This document shows positions 1-9,357 of a stretch of DNA of 64,000 nucleotides, in pieces. This stretch comes from Betaproteobacteria bacterium (GTDB lineage Bacteria; Pseudomonadota; Gammaproteobacteria; Burkholderiales; SG8-39). Every line of letters begins with the position of its first letter. Position 1 is the stretch's first letter. The notes below the pieces were generated by a model. The model did no database searches. It had not been told where the DNA came from and worked only from the letters and a program-made list of their open reading frames with translations. The stretch spans positions 1 to 64,000 of the forward strand of contig JADJPT010000017.1 in assembly GCA_016713125.1 (NCBI GenBank). Reading direction: 5' to 3'. Position numbers and translations under genes: made by a program.

Positions 1-1116
1 GGTCAGAACCCACGCCCGATGGCGAGATGGTGCGCGGCTGGGGACCGTTCAAGGACGGCATCAGCGTGTATTACCTCAGCATCCACCGCAACAAGCGCAG
101 CCTGGCGGTGAACTTCCGCGACCCGGCGGGCCTGGAGCTGATCCGCACCCTGGCCGACGGCGTCGACATCCTGGTGGAGAACTTCAAGCCGGGGGTGATG
201 GGCGACATGGGCATGGACTACGCCACGCTCGCGGCGCGCAACCCGCGTCTGATCTTCACTTCGATCTCCGGCTTCGGCGCCACCGGCCCCTATGGCGGCT
301 GGCCCGGCGTGGACCAGATCGCACAGGGCATGTCCGGGCTGATGAGCCTCACCGGCCAGCAGGAGACCGGACCCACGCGCGTGGGCATCCCGATCGGCGA
401 CGTGGTCTCAGGCATGTGGGCGGCGCTGGGCACGCAGGCGGCGGTGATCCAGCGCCAGGCCACCGGTCGCGGCCAGCTGGTGGAGACCTCGCTGCTGGCC
501 GGCCTGATCGGCCTGCTCACGGTGCAGGGCCAGCGCCAGCTGAGCCTGGGCGATACCCCGGGCGTGGCCGGCAACGACCATCCCGTGGTCTGTCCCTACG
601 GCATGTTCCAGGCCAAGGACGGGCCCTTCAACATGGCGGCGGCCACCGAGGACATGTGGGTCAAGCTGTGCCGGCTGCTGAGCAAGGAGGAGTGGATCAC
701 CCACCCGGATTACAAGGACAACACCGCGCGCAGCCGCAACCGCGAGCAGGTCAAGGCGCAGTTGAACGCCATCTTCGCCACCCGCGGCAAGATGGAATGG
801 ACCCTGGACCTGGTCAAGCTCGGCCTGCCGGCCACGCGATCTTCACCCTCGACCAGGTGTTCGCCGACCGGCATGTCAACGAGACCGGCATCGTCGAGCA
901 GATCGAACACCCCACCCTCGGACCGCTGAAGCTGATCGCCAACCCCATCCGCATGCAAGGCATGGGGCGGGCGCTCGGTGCGCGCGCGCGCCGCCGCGCG
1001 CTGGCGCCGACAGCCGCGCCATCCTTGCCGATTTCATCCCGCAGGTGCGCATCGACGCCCCCGAGGCCGCCGGGACCATCCAATCCAGCCAGTCCCCGAA
1101 GGAAGCAAAGAAATGA
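1..1116 (+). pseudogene. CaiB/BaiF family CoA-transferase, 5' truncated, two frameshifts
   Basis: Type III CoA-transferase family protein, which would move CoA between acyl-CoA and a free acid in the cytoplasm. The reading frame is already open at base 3, so the gene starts outside the window. Family features seen are the RNKRSLAVNF block, the ENFKPGVM block and a GRGQ turn. The frame breaks near 835 and again near 990; joining three frames restores a full C-terminus ending in a TGA that overlaps the next ATG. At the position of the catalytic Asp of formyl-CoA transferase (VSMQDA) this protein has SLLAG, so Ala stands there; related sub-families have Gln. The neighbours (VOC protein, crotonase, Bug receptor) suggest a role in CoA-dependent catabolism. 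The substrate cannot be told. Family is certain, activity is not. Confidence 0.85.
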
Positions 1117-2050
1117 GCATGCTCGCCGACCAGATCGCCTATGTGGCGCTCGCCTCCAACGACCCGGCCGCCACCTGTGCGGTGTTCGAGGGACACTTCG
1201 GTCTGCCGCGCGCCGAGTTCGATTCGCCCGAGGGCCGCGTGCCGGTCTATGCGCTGGGCCGCAGCGCCCTAGCCGTGTTCCCCGCTCCGGCCACCCGATG
1301 ATCGATGGCGAGGGCAACTGCGCGGTGTGCACCGCATCGCGCTGGGCGTGGACGATGTCTCCGCGACCGCCGCGCAGGCCGCCGCAGCGGGTGTGGCGAC
1401 GGCCGGCATGGCCGCCGGCCTGGGCGGGCGCACGACCGCGGTTCTCGATCGCGCCGCCACCGCCGGCGTGCGCATCCGCCTGACCGGGCGCCTCGACGTG
1501 ACGCCCGCAGCGGGCGCCGCCATCGAGCGCATCGACCACCTGGGCATCGCCAGCAGCGACGTGTTCGAGGACGAGCGGGTGTTCGCGGGCCGACTCGGCT
1601 TTGCCGTCGAGAGCCGGCAGACCGACATGGAGGTAGTCACCGCCATCGAGAGTTTCACTTCGGACAAGTACGGCGTGGTGTATCACAACCGCCCCCCCGG
1701 AACCGGTGGGCGGGCTGCGCGTCACGTTCATCAGCGTGGGTGATTGCGAACTGGAGTTCCTCGCCAACTTCGACCCGCGCCAGGGCGCGCACATCGAGCA
1801 CGGCCGCTCGGGCTCGACCAAGCAGGACCAGGGTGCGATCACCCGCTTTGTCGAATCGCGCGGCCGCGGCCTGCACCATGTGGCGCTCAAGGTGCGCGAC
1901 ATCGACGCCACGCTGGGCGGCATGGCCGGGGCGGGCCTGGCGATGATCGACGTGGCGGGCCGGCCCGGCTCGCGCCGCGCGATGATCGGCTTTCCGCACC
2001 CCAAGTCCACCGGCGGCGTGCTCATGCACCTGGTGCAGCGCGATGTCTGA
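1113..2050 (+). pseudogene. VOC (glyoxalase/dioxygenase fold) protein, frameshifted
   Basis: Two-module vicinal-oxygen-chelate protein of about 312 residues, split over three frames with breaks near 1300 and 1700. The start ATG overlaps the CoA-transferase stop (ATGA). Segments such as RIDHLGIAS and LHHVALKVRDID carry the metal-binding His positions typical of the fold, and the last frame ends with a VLMHLVQ strand where the Glu ligand is often found. The length and two-module layout resemble methylmalonyl-CoA epimerase-like or 4-hydroxyphenylpyruvate dioxygenase-like members, but I cannot assign a reaction. It is tightly coupled to its neighbours: its stop codon lies inside the first codons of the crotonase gene. 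The breaks lie in G/C runs and are probably sequence errors. Confidence 0.8.
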
Positions 2051-2842
2051 GCCCCTGGTGCTGGCCGAGCGCCACGGCACCGGCCCATGGTGCTGCGCCT
2101 GAACCGCCCGGAATCGGGCAATGCCATCAGCCGCGGCGTGGCCGAGGCGCTGGGCGCACAGGTGCGCACCTGCGCCGCGGACGACACGCTGCGCTGCGTG
2201 ATCATCACCGGGGCCGGCGATCGCTACTTCTGCACCGGCGGTGACGTGAAGGCCTACGCCGCGCTGGAGGCGCCCGCCGACCTGGACCGGGTGTTCAACA
2301 TCATGCGCGAAGTGTGCGAGGCCATCGAGTTGCTGCCCTGTCCGGTGATCGCTGCGATCAACGGCTACGCGGTGGGCGGCGGCGCGGAACTCTCCCTGGC
2401 CTGCGACCTGCGCATTGCCGCGGCCTCGGCGCAGATCGGCTTTCCGCAATCGCGCCTGGGCATCATGCCCGGCTGGGACGGCACCGAGCGCCTGCTGCGC
2501 GCGGTGGGGCGTTCGTCGGCGGCGCGCCTGCTGTTCTCGGGAAAGCGGGTCAGCGCCACGGAGGCGCTGGGCCTGCGTCTGATCGATGAGGTTGCCCCCG
2601 ACGGGCAGGCGCTGCAGGCTGCGCTGGCCCTGGCCGGCACTTTCGCCGAAGTCGCGCCCATGTCGCTGGGCGCGATCAAGCAGGCGCTGCGCGAAGCCGG
2701 CGCAGCCGGCAGCGCGCAGGAGGCGGCGCAGGCGAGGGCGCGCGCGCGCGCCGAGTTCGCGCGGCTCTGGTTCACCGAGGATCACAAGGAAGCGGAGCGC
2801 GCATTTGCGGAGAAACGCGCGCCGGTGTTCAGCGGCAGGTAA
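2043..2842 (+). CDS. enoyl-CoA hydratase/isomerase family protein
   Basis: Crotonase-fold acyl-CoA enzyme of about 265 residues. An ATG at 2043 opens a short frame (MSEPLVLAERHGTGP) that must lose or gain one base near 2083 to join the long frame beginning MVLRLNRPESGNAIS; the start at 2043 overlaps the VOC stop by 8 bases. The oxyanion-hole blocks are present (CTGGDVK and GGGAELSLACD). The first catalytic Glu of hydratases is kept in GGGAEL, but the second (PE in FGQPE) aligns with Gln in GFPQSRLGIMPG, so hydration may not be its reaction; an isomerase, hydrolase or other crotonase is possible. It sits at the end of an overlapping run with the CoA-transferase and VOC genes. Confidence 0.85.
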
Positions 2843-2902
2843 CGCAGGCAGTCCATCCAGCACAACAGCACAACAGTACAACCCGTACGGAAGGAGACAG
2901 GA

Positions 2903-3925
2903 ATGAACAACAAGAACGAAAAGGCAGTCAGGGGGATCCGGGCGATCGGATCACTGGTGGCGGGCGCACGTCTGGCCGCAGTGGCCGTGGCGCTGGGCGC
3001 CGCGTGTACCGCACAGGCGCAGGATTTTCCCGCCAAGGGGCCGATCCGTCTGGTCGTCGGCTTCGCTCCCGGCGGCGGCACCGATGCGATCGCCCGCGCG
3101 GTGAACACCCGCATGGGCGAGGTGCTCAGGCAGAGCGTGGTGGTGGAGAACCGATCGGGTGCCGGCGGCACGCTGGCCGCCGAGCACGTGGCCAAGTCGG
3201 CCCCGGACGGCTACACGGTGCTGTTCACCCTGAACAACCATTCGATCAATCAGGCGCTGTATCCGAAGCTGCCCTACGACACCGAGCGCGACATGCGCGG
3301 CGTGACGCTGGTGGGCAGCCTGCCGCAGGCCTTCGCCGCGCATCCCTCGGCCAGCGCCAACTCCCTGAAGGAGTTTCTGCAACTGGGCGCGAAGAACGAT
3401 CCCAAGCAGCGCATCTACGCCAGCGGCGGCGTCGGCTCGCCCGGGCATTTCGCCGCGGCCTACCTGGAGTCGCTCGCCGGGGTGGAGTTCACCCACATCC
3501 CGTACCGTGGCGCAGGCCCGGCCATCGGTGACGTGATCGGCGGCCAGGTGCCCTACATCCTGTCCACGCTCACCGGCCTTCTTCCGCATATCAAGGCGGG
3601 CAAGCTGAAGGCGCTCGCGCTGACCTCGTCCGAGCGTTCCAGCCTGCTGCCCAACGTGCCCACCATCGCCGAGAGCGGCTTCGCGGGCTACGACATGGAT
3701 TCGTGGATCGGCACCTTCGTGCCGCGCGCCACGCCTGCGGCGGTGATCCGGGTGCTGCACGAGGCCACGCTGGAGGCGCTCAAGGCCCAGGTGGTGCGCG
3801 ATCGCGTCGAGGCACAGGCCGGCCGCCTCACCCCGGGCAGCGGCGAGAAACTCGACGCCATCGTCGCCGGCGACATCAAGCGCTATTCGGCAATCGTGCG
3901 CGAACGCAACATCAAGGCGGAGTAA
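2903..3925 (+). CDS. Bug/TctC-family tripartite tricarboxylate-type receptor
   Basis: Periplasmic solute-binding protein of 340 residues of the Bug family, numerous in Burkholderiales. A signal peptide covers roughly residues 1-40 (hydrophobic LAAVAVALGAACTAQAQ, cleavage after AQA). The mature protein shows the family's first-strand block IRLVVGFAPGGGTDAIAR, which forms the carboxylate-binding loop, and the ASGGVGSPGH and PYRGAGPAIGD blocks. A strong ribosome binding site (AAGGAGA) lies 8 bases before the ATG. No TctA or TctB gene lies beside it, so it is an orphan receptor. By context it probably binds a carboxylate substrate of the upstream acyl-CoA genes, which is inference. Confidence 0.93.
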   Translation: MNNKNEKAVRGIRAIGSLVAGARLAAVAVALGAACTAQAQDFPAKGPIRLVVGFAPGGGTDAIARAVNTRMGEVLRQSVVVENRSGAGGTLAAEHVAKSAPDGYTVLFTLNNHSINQALYPKLPYDTERDMRGVTLVGSLPQAFAAHPSASANSLKEFLQLGAKNDPKQRIYASGGVGSPGHFAAAYLESLAGVEFTHIPYRGAGPAIGDVIGGQVPYILSTLTGLLPHIKAGKLKALALTSSERSSLLPNVPTIAESGFAGYDMDSWIGTFVPRATPAAVIRVLHEATLEALKAQVVRDRVEAQAGRLTPGSGEKLDAIVAGDIKRYSAIVRERNIKAE

Positions 3926-3928
3926 GAC

Positions 3929-4555
3929 ATGCTCCGGATACTCGGGCGCGCCAATTCGTTCAACGTGCGCAAGGTCCTGTGGACCTGCGACGAGATCGGC
4001 ATCCGGTTCGAGCGCGAGGACTGGGGGCGCGGTTTCAAGCCGACCAGCACGCCCGAGTTCCTCAAGCTGAATCCGGTCGGGCAGGTGCCCTGCGTGATCG
4101 AGGATGGTTTCGTGATGCGCGAGTCGCACGCCATCATCCGCTACCTGGCGTCCAGTCGGGGTGCAAAGGAACTGTTTCCGGACAACCTGCGCGAGCGCCA
4201 GCGCATCGAGCAGTGGATGGACTGGGTCGCCTACGACGTCACGCACTCGCTGCGCGGGGCGTTTCTCGGCGGGCAGTTGCAGGAGCCGCCCTGGAACAAT
4301 GAATGGTTCGTGGCGCAGGGGCGCAAGGACCTGACCGAGCAGATGAAACTGCTGAACGAGCACCTGGCGGCGTACGGCCCGTACATGCTGGGCGATCGCT
4401 TCACGCTGGCCGACATACCGGTGGGACTGGTGGTGAACCGCTGGTTTTCACTGGCCGGGCTGGCGCGCCCGGACTACCCGGCACTGACGGCCTACTACGA
4501 GGTGCTGAGCGAGCGGCCCGCCTTTCGCGCACACGGGCGCAACGGCCTGCCCTGA
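3929..4555 (+). CDS. glutathione S-transferase family protein
   Basis: A 208-residue cytosolic GST-fold protein starting three bases after the Bug receptor stop, so co-transcribed with it. The N-terminal thioredoxin-like domain has the NSFNVRKVLW block, the cis-Pro block NPVGQVPCVIEDGFVMRESH with the Glu-Ser pair that binds the glutamyl group of glutathione, and then the all-helical C-terminal domain ending in RPAFRAHGRNGLP. The active-site position near residue 10 carries Ser-Phe-Asn. It could conjugate or isomerise an aromatic or acyl intermediate; the substrate is unknown. Confidence 0.92.
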   Translation: MLRILGRANSFNVRKVLWTCDEIGIRFEREDWGRGFKPTSTPEFLKLNPVGQVPCVIEDGFVMRESHAIIRYLASSRGAKELFPDNLRERQRIEQWMDWVAYDVTHSLRGAFLGGQLQEPPWNNEWFVAQGRKDLTEQMKLLNEHLAAYGPYMLGDRFTLADIPVGLVVNRWFSLAGLARPDYPALTAYYEVLSERPAFRAHGRNGLP

Positions 4556-4872
4556 GCGAGGTGCCGGCGCTGTCGTCAGGACCCCTCGCATGAACTCGAG
4601 GGCCAGGGATTGTCGCCTTCCGGCCGCATCAGGTGCATCCGCCGGGCCGGGGGCTCGTGGACGCGCACAACAGCGGCGCTGGGTCGGCGACCGAAGACCG
4701 GAGCTTGTTCAAGGCGCGGGTCCTGACGGCAGCGCTGGCGGCCCGTTGTTGCTTGTGGCCAGCCAGTGCATACATTATCGGCTGCCCGGTACGGGACTTT
4801 AGGCGGCATCCGCGCCGAGCCTGCACAGTCCGGCATACTGGTGACGTTGCAGTTCAGCAAAAGGAAGTCAGC
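4556..4872 (+). other. intergenic region upstream of patatin-like lipoprotein
   Basis: About 317 bases with no convincing gene. The patatin frame is open from 4633 onward, but that extension lacks a ribosome binding site and would bury the lipoprotein signal, so I treat it as non-coding leader. It ends with AAAAGGAAGT, a good ribosome binding site for the ATG at 4873. A promoter is expected here; I do not see a convincing pair of boxes. Confidence 0.6.
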
Positions 4873-7065
4873 ATGACCCGGATTGCCACCGCCACTGCGC
4901 TTGTCGCCCTCGCCGCGCTGGCGTGCTCGGGGCTTGCCGGGTGCGCCGGCAGTCCCGAGCATCCGCCGACGATGCCGACGGTGCGCGACGCCATTTACGA
5001 TACGTCCGGACCCGGGCACTCGCGGTCCGTCGACAAAGGCAGCGTAGGCGTGGCGCTTGCCGGCGGCGGCACCAAGGCCGCCGCCTACGGCATGGGCGTG
5101 CTGGCCGCCATATCCGACGCCAACATGTACGGGGAGATCGACGCGATATCCACCGTTTCGGGCGGCGGCTACGCGGCCTTCTTCCTGTACAGCAAAGTCC
5201 TGCTCCGCGAGGATGCGCGCGAGGCGGACAAGCCGCAGATTCGTGATTTCTTCGCCGACTGCATACCGCATGTCTACGCATCGGTGCTGCCTGCGACGGC
5301 GGCGAATCGGCTGTGTGCGCCGCCGAGCTCGATGGATGCGAAGATGGAGCGGTTCCGCTTCCAGCAGTTCGTGCGCTGCCGGCAGGACGTCCTCGAGAAC
5401 GACTGCAGCCATCGGGCGGAAGGCGACGATCACGGCGAGTACGTGAACACCGGCGCGCTGGTGGCCGCCAGCGCCCTGACATTCGTGCCCAATTTCGTCG
5501 CCCGCACCCTGTTCGACTGGCCGGTCAACCTGTCGCCAACGCGGCATGCCTATATGCAGGGCATCGGCACCACCTACGGACTGTACCCGCGCACCGCGCG
5601 GGCCGCCGAACCGTCTGCCGACCTTTCGGACAGATGCGACGACGCCCACTTCCTCAATTGCGACATGCGTTCCGGATCCGCGCGGCTGAACCCCCGGGGA
5701 CTGGAATTCGGGGACCTGAAGGCGCACCTGAAGAAGCCGGGCGCCGAGCCCATGCCGACCTGGCTCATCAATGCCACGGCCAGCCGCAGCCGCAGCATCT
5801 TTGGCTGGGCGCGCGAAGGGCGGCGCGATTTCGGCAAGTACACCCTGCAGATGTCGCCCTACCTGGCGCGCTCGGGACTGTACGGCCGCATCGACCGCTA
5901 CGCCGAATATCTCGATCTGCTTGGCGCCACCACGGCGGCGGCGGCCTTCCTCGATTCCAACCAGACCGGCATTGCGCAGCCCTGGCGCATGGGCCTGGCG
6001 CTGGCCCAGCACGCGTTCGCCTTCGACTGGGGGGTGGACATCCCCAATCCGAACGTCGGCAACGGCTGGCGTGCGCTGCATGTCGCGCTGCCGCTGTGGC
6101 CCTGGCCCTGGACCAAACCCGGCAGCATTCCCAACCTGCCGTTTCCGACCTATTTCGCCGATGGCGGCCTGCGTCAACTGGGCGAGTCGGCGGAATCCGG
6201 CCGGCGCCCGGACGGCCGTCGCAATTCCGCCTATATCCGCCTGCTGGACGGCGGCAACAACGACGACCTCGGCGCGTACAGCCTGCTGGAAGCGGGCATC
6301 AGGCACGTCGTGATCGCCGACCATGCGCAGGACGGCAAAGGGCAGATGGGCGATCTGTGCCTGCTGCACAACGAAGTGCGGCTGCGCATGGCGACCAAGC
6401 ACCTCGTCGTGCCGGGCCGGGAATCGTTCGCGGAGTTCTGTGCAAAGGACGTCGCCGAGTCGGAATGCGGCGACCGGGCCTGCGCCCGCGAGGCACTGGG
6501 GTTGCCGGCCGAGGTCGCGGCGGATCCCGACGCCGAGGCGATGAAGCGGGGCTACCCGATCAAGGCCTGGTCCCATCCGGTGCTGCTGGCCTGCGTGCGC
6601 GACCTGCGCCAGCCCTCCAATCCGGATCAGCCGTGTCAGGGTGAAGTCGATGCCTGGATCTATGTCGTGAAGCCGGCCCTGGATCTGCATTCCTTCATTG
6701 AAAAGTACATCGACGGGCACCTGGTGCTCGAGAAAGCGCGCGCGGTCCATTTCGCGGACAAGGGGGAAACGGACCTTGCCGGGGCCTGCGATAAGGCCAA
6801 CGGCAGCCTCTGCGAGGTCGCCGCCTATGTCGCCGCGTTGCCGTTCGGCAAGGACGAGATGAGCAGGCGCGGGCCTTTTCCGCAGCACACGACCGTGGGC
6901 ATGACCTTCGCCTCCGACGGCATGACCTACGGCGCCTACCGGGAACTTGCGCGCTGGCAGGCGGGAGTGGCCTTGCGCTGGATCGGGAAGGATAGGCAGG
7001 CGCTCGCGGCGGAGGCTGCGCGTCAGGGCGCGGCTCCGATCCCGCTGGTTCCGCTATCCAGATAG
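4873..7065 (+). CDS. patatin-like phospholipase lipoprotein
   Basis: Predicted outer-membrane-directed lipoprotein hydrolase of 730 residues. The start is chosen at the ATG after AAGGAAGTCAGC because it yields a textbook lipoprotein signal (MTRIATATALVALAALACSG, then LAGC, lipidated Cys near residue 25). Patatin elements follow in order: oxyanion-hole loop GGGTKAA (about residues 65-71), nucleophile Ser in TVSGGGY (about 96) and the Asp of the dyad in FADGGLRQL (about 431). The long spacing between Ser and Asp and a Cys-rich middle (several C pairs at 260-360) differ from short bacterial patatins of about 300 residues. It stands alone between two clusters. Lipid acyl hydrolase activity is likely; the role in the cell is unknown. 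Confidence 0.85.
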   Translation: MTRIATATALVALAALACSGLAGCAGSPEHPPTMPTVRDAIYDTSGPGHSRSVDKGSVGVALAGGGTKAAAYGMGVLAAISDANMYGEIDAISTVSGGGYAAFFLYSKVLLREDAREADKPQIRDFFADCIPHVYASVLPATAANRLCAPPSSMDAKMERFRFQQFVRCRQDVLENDCSHRAEGDDHGEYVNTGALVAASALTFVPNFVARTLFDWPVNLSPTRHAYMQGIGTTYGLYPRTARAAEPSADLSDRCDDAHFLNCDMRSGSARLNPRGLEFGDLKAHLKKPGAEPMPTWLINATASRSRSIFGWAREGRRDFGKYTLQMSPYLARSGLYGRIDRYAEYLDLLGATTAAAAFLDSNQTGIAQPWRMGLALAQHAFAFDWGVDIPNPNVGNGWRALHVALPLWPWPWTKPGSIPNLPFPTYFADGGLRQLGESAESGRRPDGRRNSAYIRLLDGGNNDDLGAYSLLEAGIRHVVIADHAQDGKGQMGDLCLLHNEVRLRMATKHLVVPGRESFAEFCAKDVAESECGDRACAREALGLPAEVAADPDAEAMKRGYPIKAWSHPVLLACVRDLRQPSNPDQPCQGEVDAWIYVVKPALDLHSFIEKYIDGHLVLEKARAVHFADKGETDLAGACDKANGSLCEVAAYVAALPFGKDEMSRRGPFPQHTTVGMTFASDGMTYGAYRELARWQAGVALRWIGKDRQALAAEAARQGAAPIPLVPLSR

Positions 7066-7229
7066 CGGGGCCGGACGACCGGTTTGCTGTGAAACGCGCT
7101 GGCCGCACGGCGGCAAAGCCTGTATTTTGATCCGCAGCAAGAGCCAGTGAATCGTAAACAGGGGCAGGGGGCGCGCCCGCGTTCCCGCACCCGGGCCCGA
7201 CGACGGAGCCCATCGCCAGCGAGGAGACA

Positions 7230-8180
7230 ATGATGTCCAGAATTTCCGTACAACGCGTCGGTTTTGCCTGCGGCGCCCGCGTCACCGGCATCGACGTCGC
7301 CAATCCCTCGGCGGAGGACATGGCGGCAATCCGCGACGCCTGGCAGGAGAACCTGGTGCTGGTTTTCCCGGGCCAGAAACTGGATCCGCATTCGCTGGTC
7401 AGGTTCACGCGCAACTTCGGCGAACTCGACGACTACGCGACGCAGCCCTTCAACCGGCATCCCGAGATCAACGAAGTCTTCGTGCTGACCAACAAGTACA
7501 CCAACGGCCAGCCTTCCAAGACCTACAACGCCGGGCAGAACTGGCACACGGACCTCTCCTACACGCTGCGCCCGGCCAAGGGCACCAGCGTGTACTGCAT
7601 GGAAAAGCCCTCGGTGGGCGGCGACACCATGTTCGCCAACATGTACATGGCCTACGAAACCCTCTCGCCGAAGATGAAGGAGTTTCTCGACGGGCTGGAG
7701 GCCGTGCACGATGCCAGCCTGATCGAAGGCCTGGACAAGCGCGGCCCGGTGGTGGCCGGCGAGTTCCGGCGCCTCAACCCGCCGGTGGTGCACCCGGCCG
7801 TGCGCGTGCATCCCGAGACGGGCAGGAAGGCGCTGTACGTGAACGAGCGCGTGCGCACCTTTCTCGGCCTCTCGGAGGCCGAGAGCAAGCCGATCGTGAA
7901 ATTCCTGTGCGAGCACTCGGTGCAGCCGCGCCACACCTATCGCCACTATTGGAGCATCGGCGACCTGGTGATGTGGGACAACCGCTGCACTGTGCATCTG
8001 GCGGTGGGCGATTACGACCCGGCCGAGATCCGCCACATGATCCGTACCTCGGGCATGGGCGACTACTATGGCCGCTATCTGGATCCGGAGGCGGCTGCGG
8101 CGTCGATGAATTCGGCGCCCACGACCGGTGCCGCAACGCCGGCCGCCGACAAGAAGGCGGTGGCCGCGCTGCACGACTAG
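7230..8180 (+). CDS. TauD/TfdA-family Fe(II)/2-oxoglutarate dioxygenase
   Basis: A 316-residue non-haem iron oxygenase. The iron-binding facial triad is visible: H-x-D in NWHTDLSY (about residues 106-108) and the distal His in CTVHLAVGDY (about 256), followed by the Arg in EIRHMIR that holds 2-oxoglutarate. A GAGGAGA ribosome binding site precedes paired ATG codons at 7230 and 7233. The family hydroxylates sulfonates, aryloxyalkanoates and similar acids, releasing CO2 and succinate; the true substrate here is unknown. A tail of about 20 Ala/Thr/Pro-rich residues follows the domain. It is convergent with the epimerase gene, 32 bases away. Confidence 0.92.
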   Translation: MMSRISVQRVGFACGARVTGIDVANPSAEDMAAIRDAWQENLVLVFPGQKLDPHSLVRFTRNFGELDDYATQPFNRHPEINEVFVLTNKYTNGQPSKTYNAGQNWHTDLSYTLRPAKGTSVYCMEKPSVGGDTMFANMYMAYETLSPKMKEFLDGLEAVHDASLIEGLDKRGPVVAGEFRRLNPPVVHPAVRVHPETGRKALYVNERVRTFLGLSEAESKPIVKFLCEHSVQPRHTYRHYWSIGDLVMWDNRCTVHLAVGDYDPAEIRHMIRTSGMGDYYGRYLDPEAAAASMNSAPTTGAATPAADKKAVAALHD

Positions 8181-8212
8181 GCGCGCCCGGCGGACTCCCG
8201 GGCCGCCGCGGG

Positions 8213-9184
8213 CTAGACGATGTTCGCCGCCGACAGGCGACCGTCGGCGAGCAGGGCCCTGAAGGATTCGTAGGTGGCCTTCACGCCGTCGGCCAGCGCG
8301 ATGCGCCCGTAGTCGCCGACGAAGTTCGCCAGCGGGTCGTCGGCCTTGTCCATGGGGAAGGCCAGCGCCTCGCCCGAGACTTCCACCCGGGACTCGGGCG
8401 CGAGCCGCTTGAGGATCGCCAGGCCGTCCTCCACCGGCGCATAGACGCCGTTCATGTCGAACACCGCGGCGCCGCTGCGTTCCCTGGCCACCGCGCGGAT
8501 GAAGGCGCTGGCGGCTTCGCCGGCGAACAGCCAGGACACCGGGCCCTTGAACGGGATGGTGTAGGGCTTGCCGGCCGCGGCCGCGAGGATGGCGACAGTG
8601 GTCTTGGAGGTCATGCCCTGGTCGCGCCCCACGCCGTAGACCACGCCCGGGCGTATGCCGACGCTGTGGATGCCGTTCTCCATGGAATACACCTTGGCGG
8701 TCTGCTCGTTGCAGTACTTGTAGGCACCGTACAGCGTCGGCATGGCGCCGCCGTCCTCCAGCGCGCCGTAGGCCGCCACCGAGCTGGCGTAGGCCAGGCG
8801 CCGGATGCCGGCGGCGCGCGCGGCCTCGAAGATGTTGACCGTGCCGACCACGTTGACGCGCGCACCGCCCACCGGGTCGGCGCGGCAGAACGGCACCTGC
8901 AGGGCGGCCAGGTGGATGATGGCGCGCACGCCGCTGTCCTTGACCGCGCGCAGCACGGCGTCGGTGTCGGCGATGTCGCCGGTGTGCCAGGTGAGCTTCT
9001 TCAGCTCGGCATCGCTCATCAGCAGGCGCGGCCGGCGCGTGTCCTCCTGCAGATCGAAGGCGTGCACCGGCACGCCGGCGCGGGCAAGCAGGGCCACCGT
9101 CCAGCTGCCGATGCAGCCGCCGGCGCCGGTCACCATCACCGGGCCGTCGAATTCATTCTTGTTCATTGGGAAGCGATCGAACAC
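8213..9184 (-). CDS. NAD(P)-dependent epimerase/dehydratase family protein
   Basis: Extended short-chain dehydrogenase of 323 residues. I take a GTG start at 9184 because GAGGAG lies 6 bases upstream; the ATG at 9166 is a possible alternative, and further upstream extension reads only Arg-rich filler. The N-terminus has the NAD-binding loop TGAGGCIG, the strand ending HAFDLQ with the acidic residue expected for NAD, the serine block YASSVAAYG and the catalytic Y-x-x-x-K in LYGAYKYC. A C-terminal variable domain follows. It is divergent from the CaiB-family gene and convergent with the dioxygenase. Sugar-nucleotide or steroid/lignin-type substrates are all possible. Confidence 0.9.
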   Translation of the reverse strand: MFDRFPMNKNEFDGPVMVTGAGGCIGSWTVALLARAGVPVHAFDLQEDTRRPRLLMSDAELKKLTWHTGDIADTDAVLRAVKDSGVRAIIHLAALQVPFCRADPVGGARVNVVGTVNIFEAARAAGIRRLAYASSVAAYGALEDGGAMPTLYGAYKYCNEQTAKVYSMENGIHSVGIRPGVVYGVGRDQGMTSKTTVAILAAAAGKPYTIPFKGPVSWLFAGEAASAFIRAVARERSGAAVFDMNGVYAPVEDGLAILKRLAPESRVEVSGEALAFPMDKADDPLANFVGDYGRIALADGVKATYESFRALLADGRLSAANIV

Positions 9185-9357
9185 GGTGGTCTCCTCGGTC
9201 GTGTTTCTTGTCCTGGTGCGGCGTCTCTCTGTGCGGCGGCGATTGCGGCGCCGGCGCACCGGGGCCGTTTCGCGGAGCAGTTTAGTCGAGTTCCACGGCG
9301 GCTGCGCGGGGCGGCGGCCGGGGGTGGTGGGGTAAACTTCCGGCCTCTTTTTCGAGC

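Noticed and set aside
4633..4872. Extended N-terminus of the patatin-like protein
   Set aside because: The added 80 residues have no domain or ribosome binding site and would hide a clear lipoprotein signal.
8181..8212. GC-rich imperfect hairpin between the convergent dioxygenase and epimerase genes as a terminator
   Set aside because: No T-run on either strand, and GC-rich chance pairing is common at this base composition.
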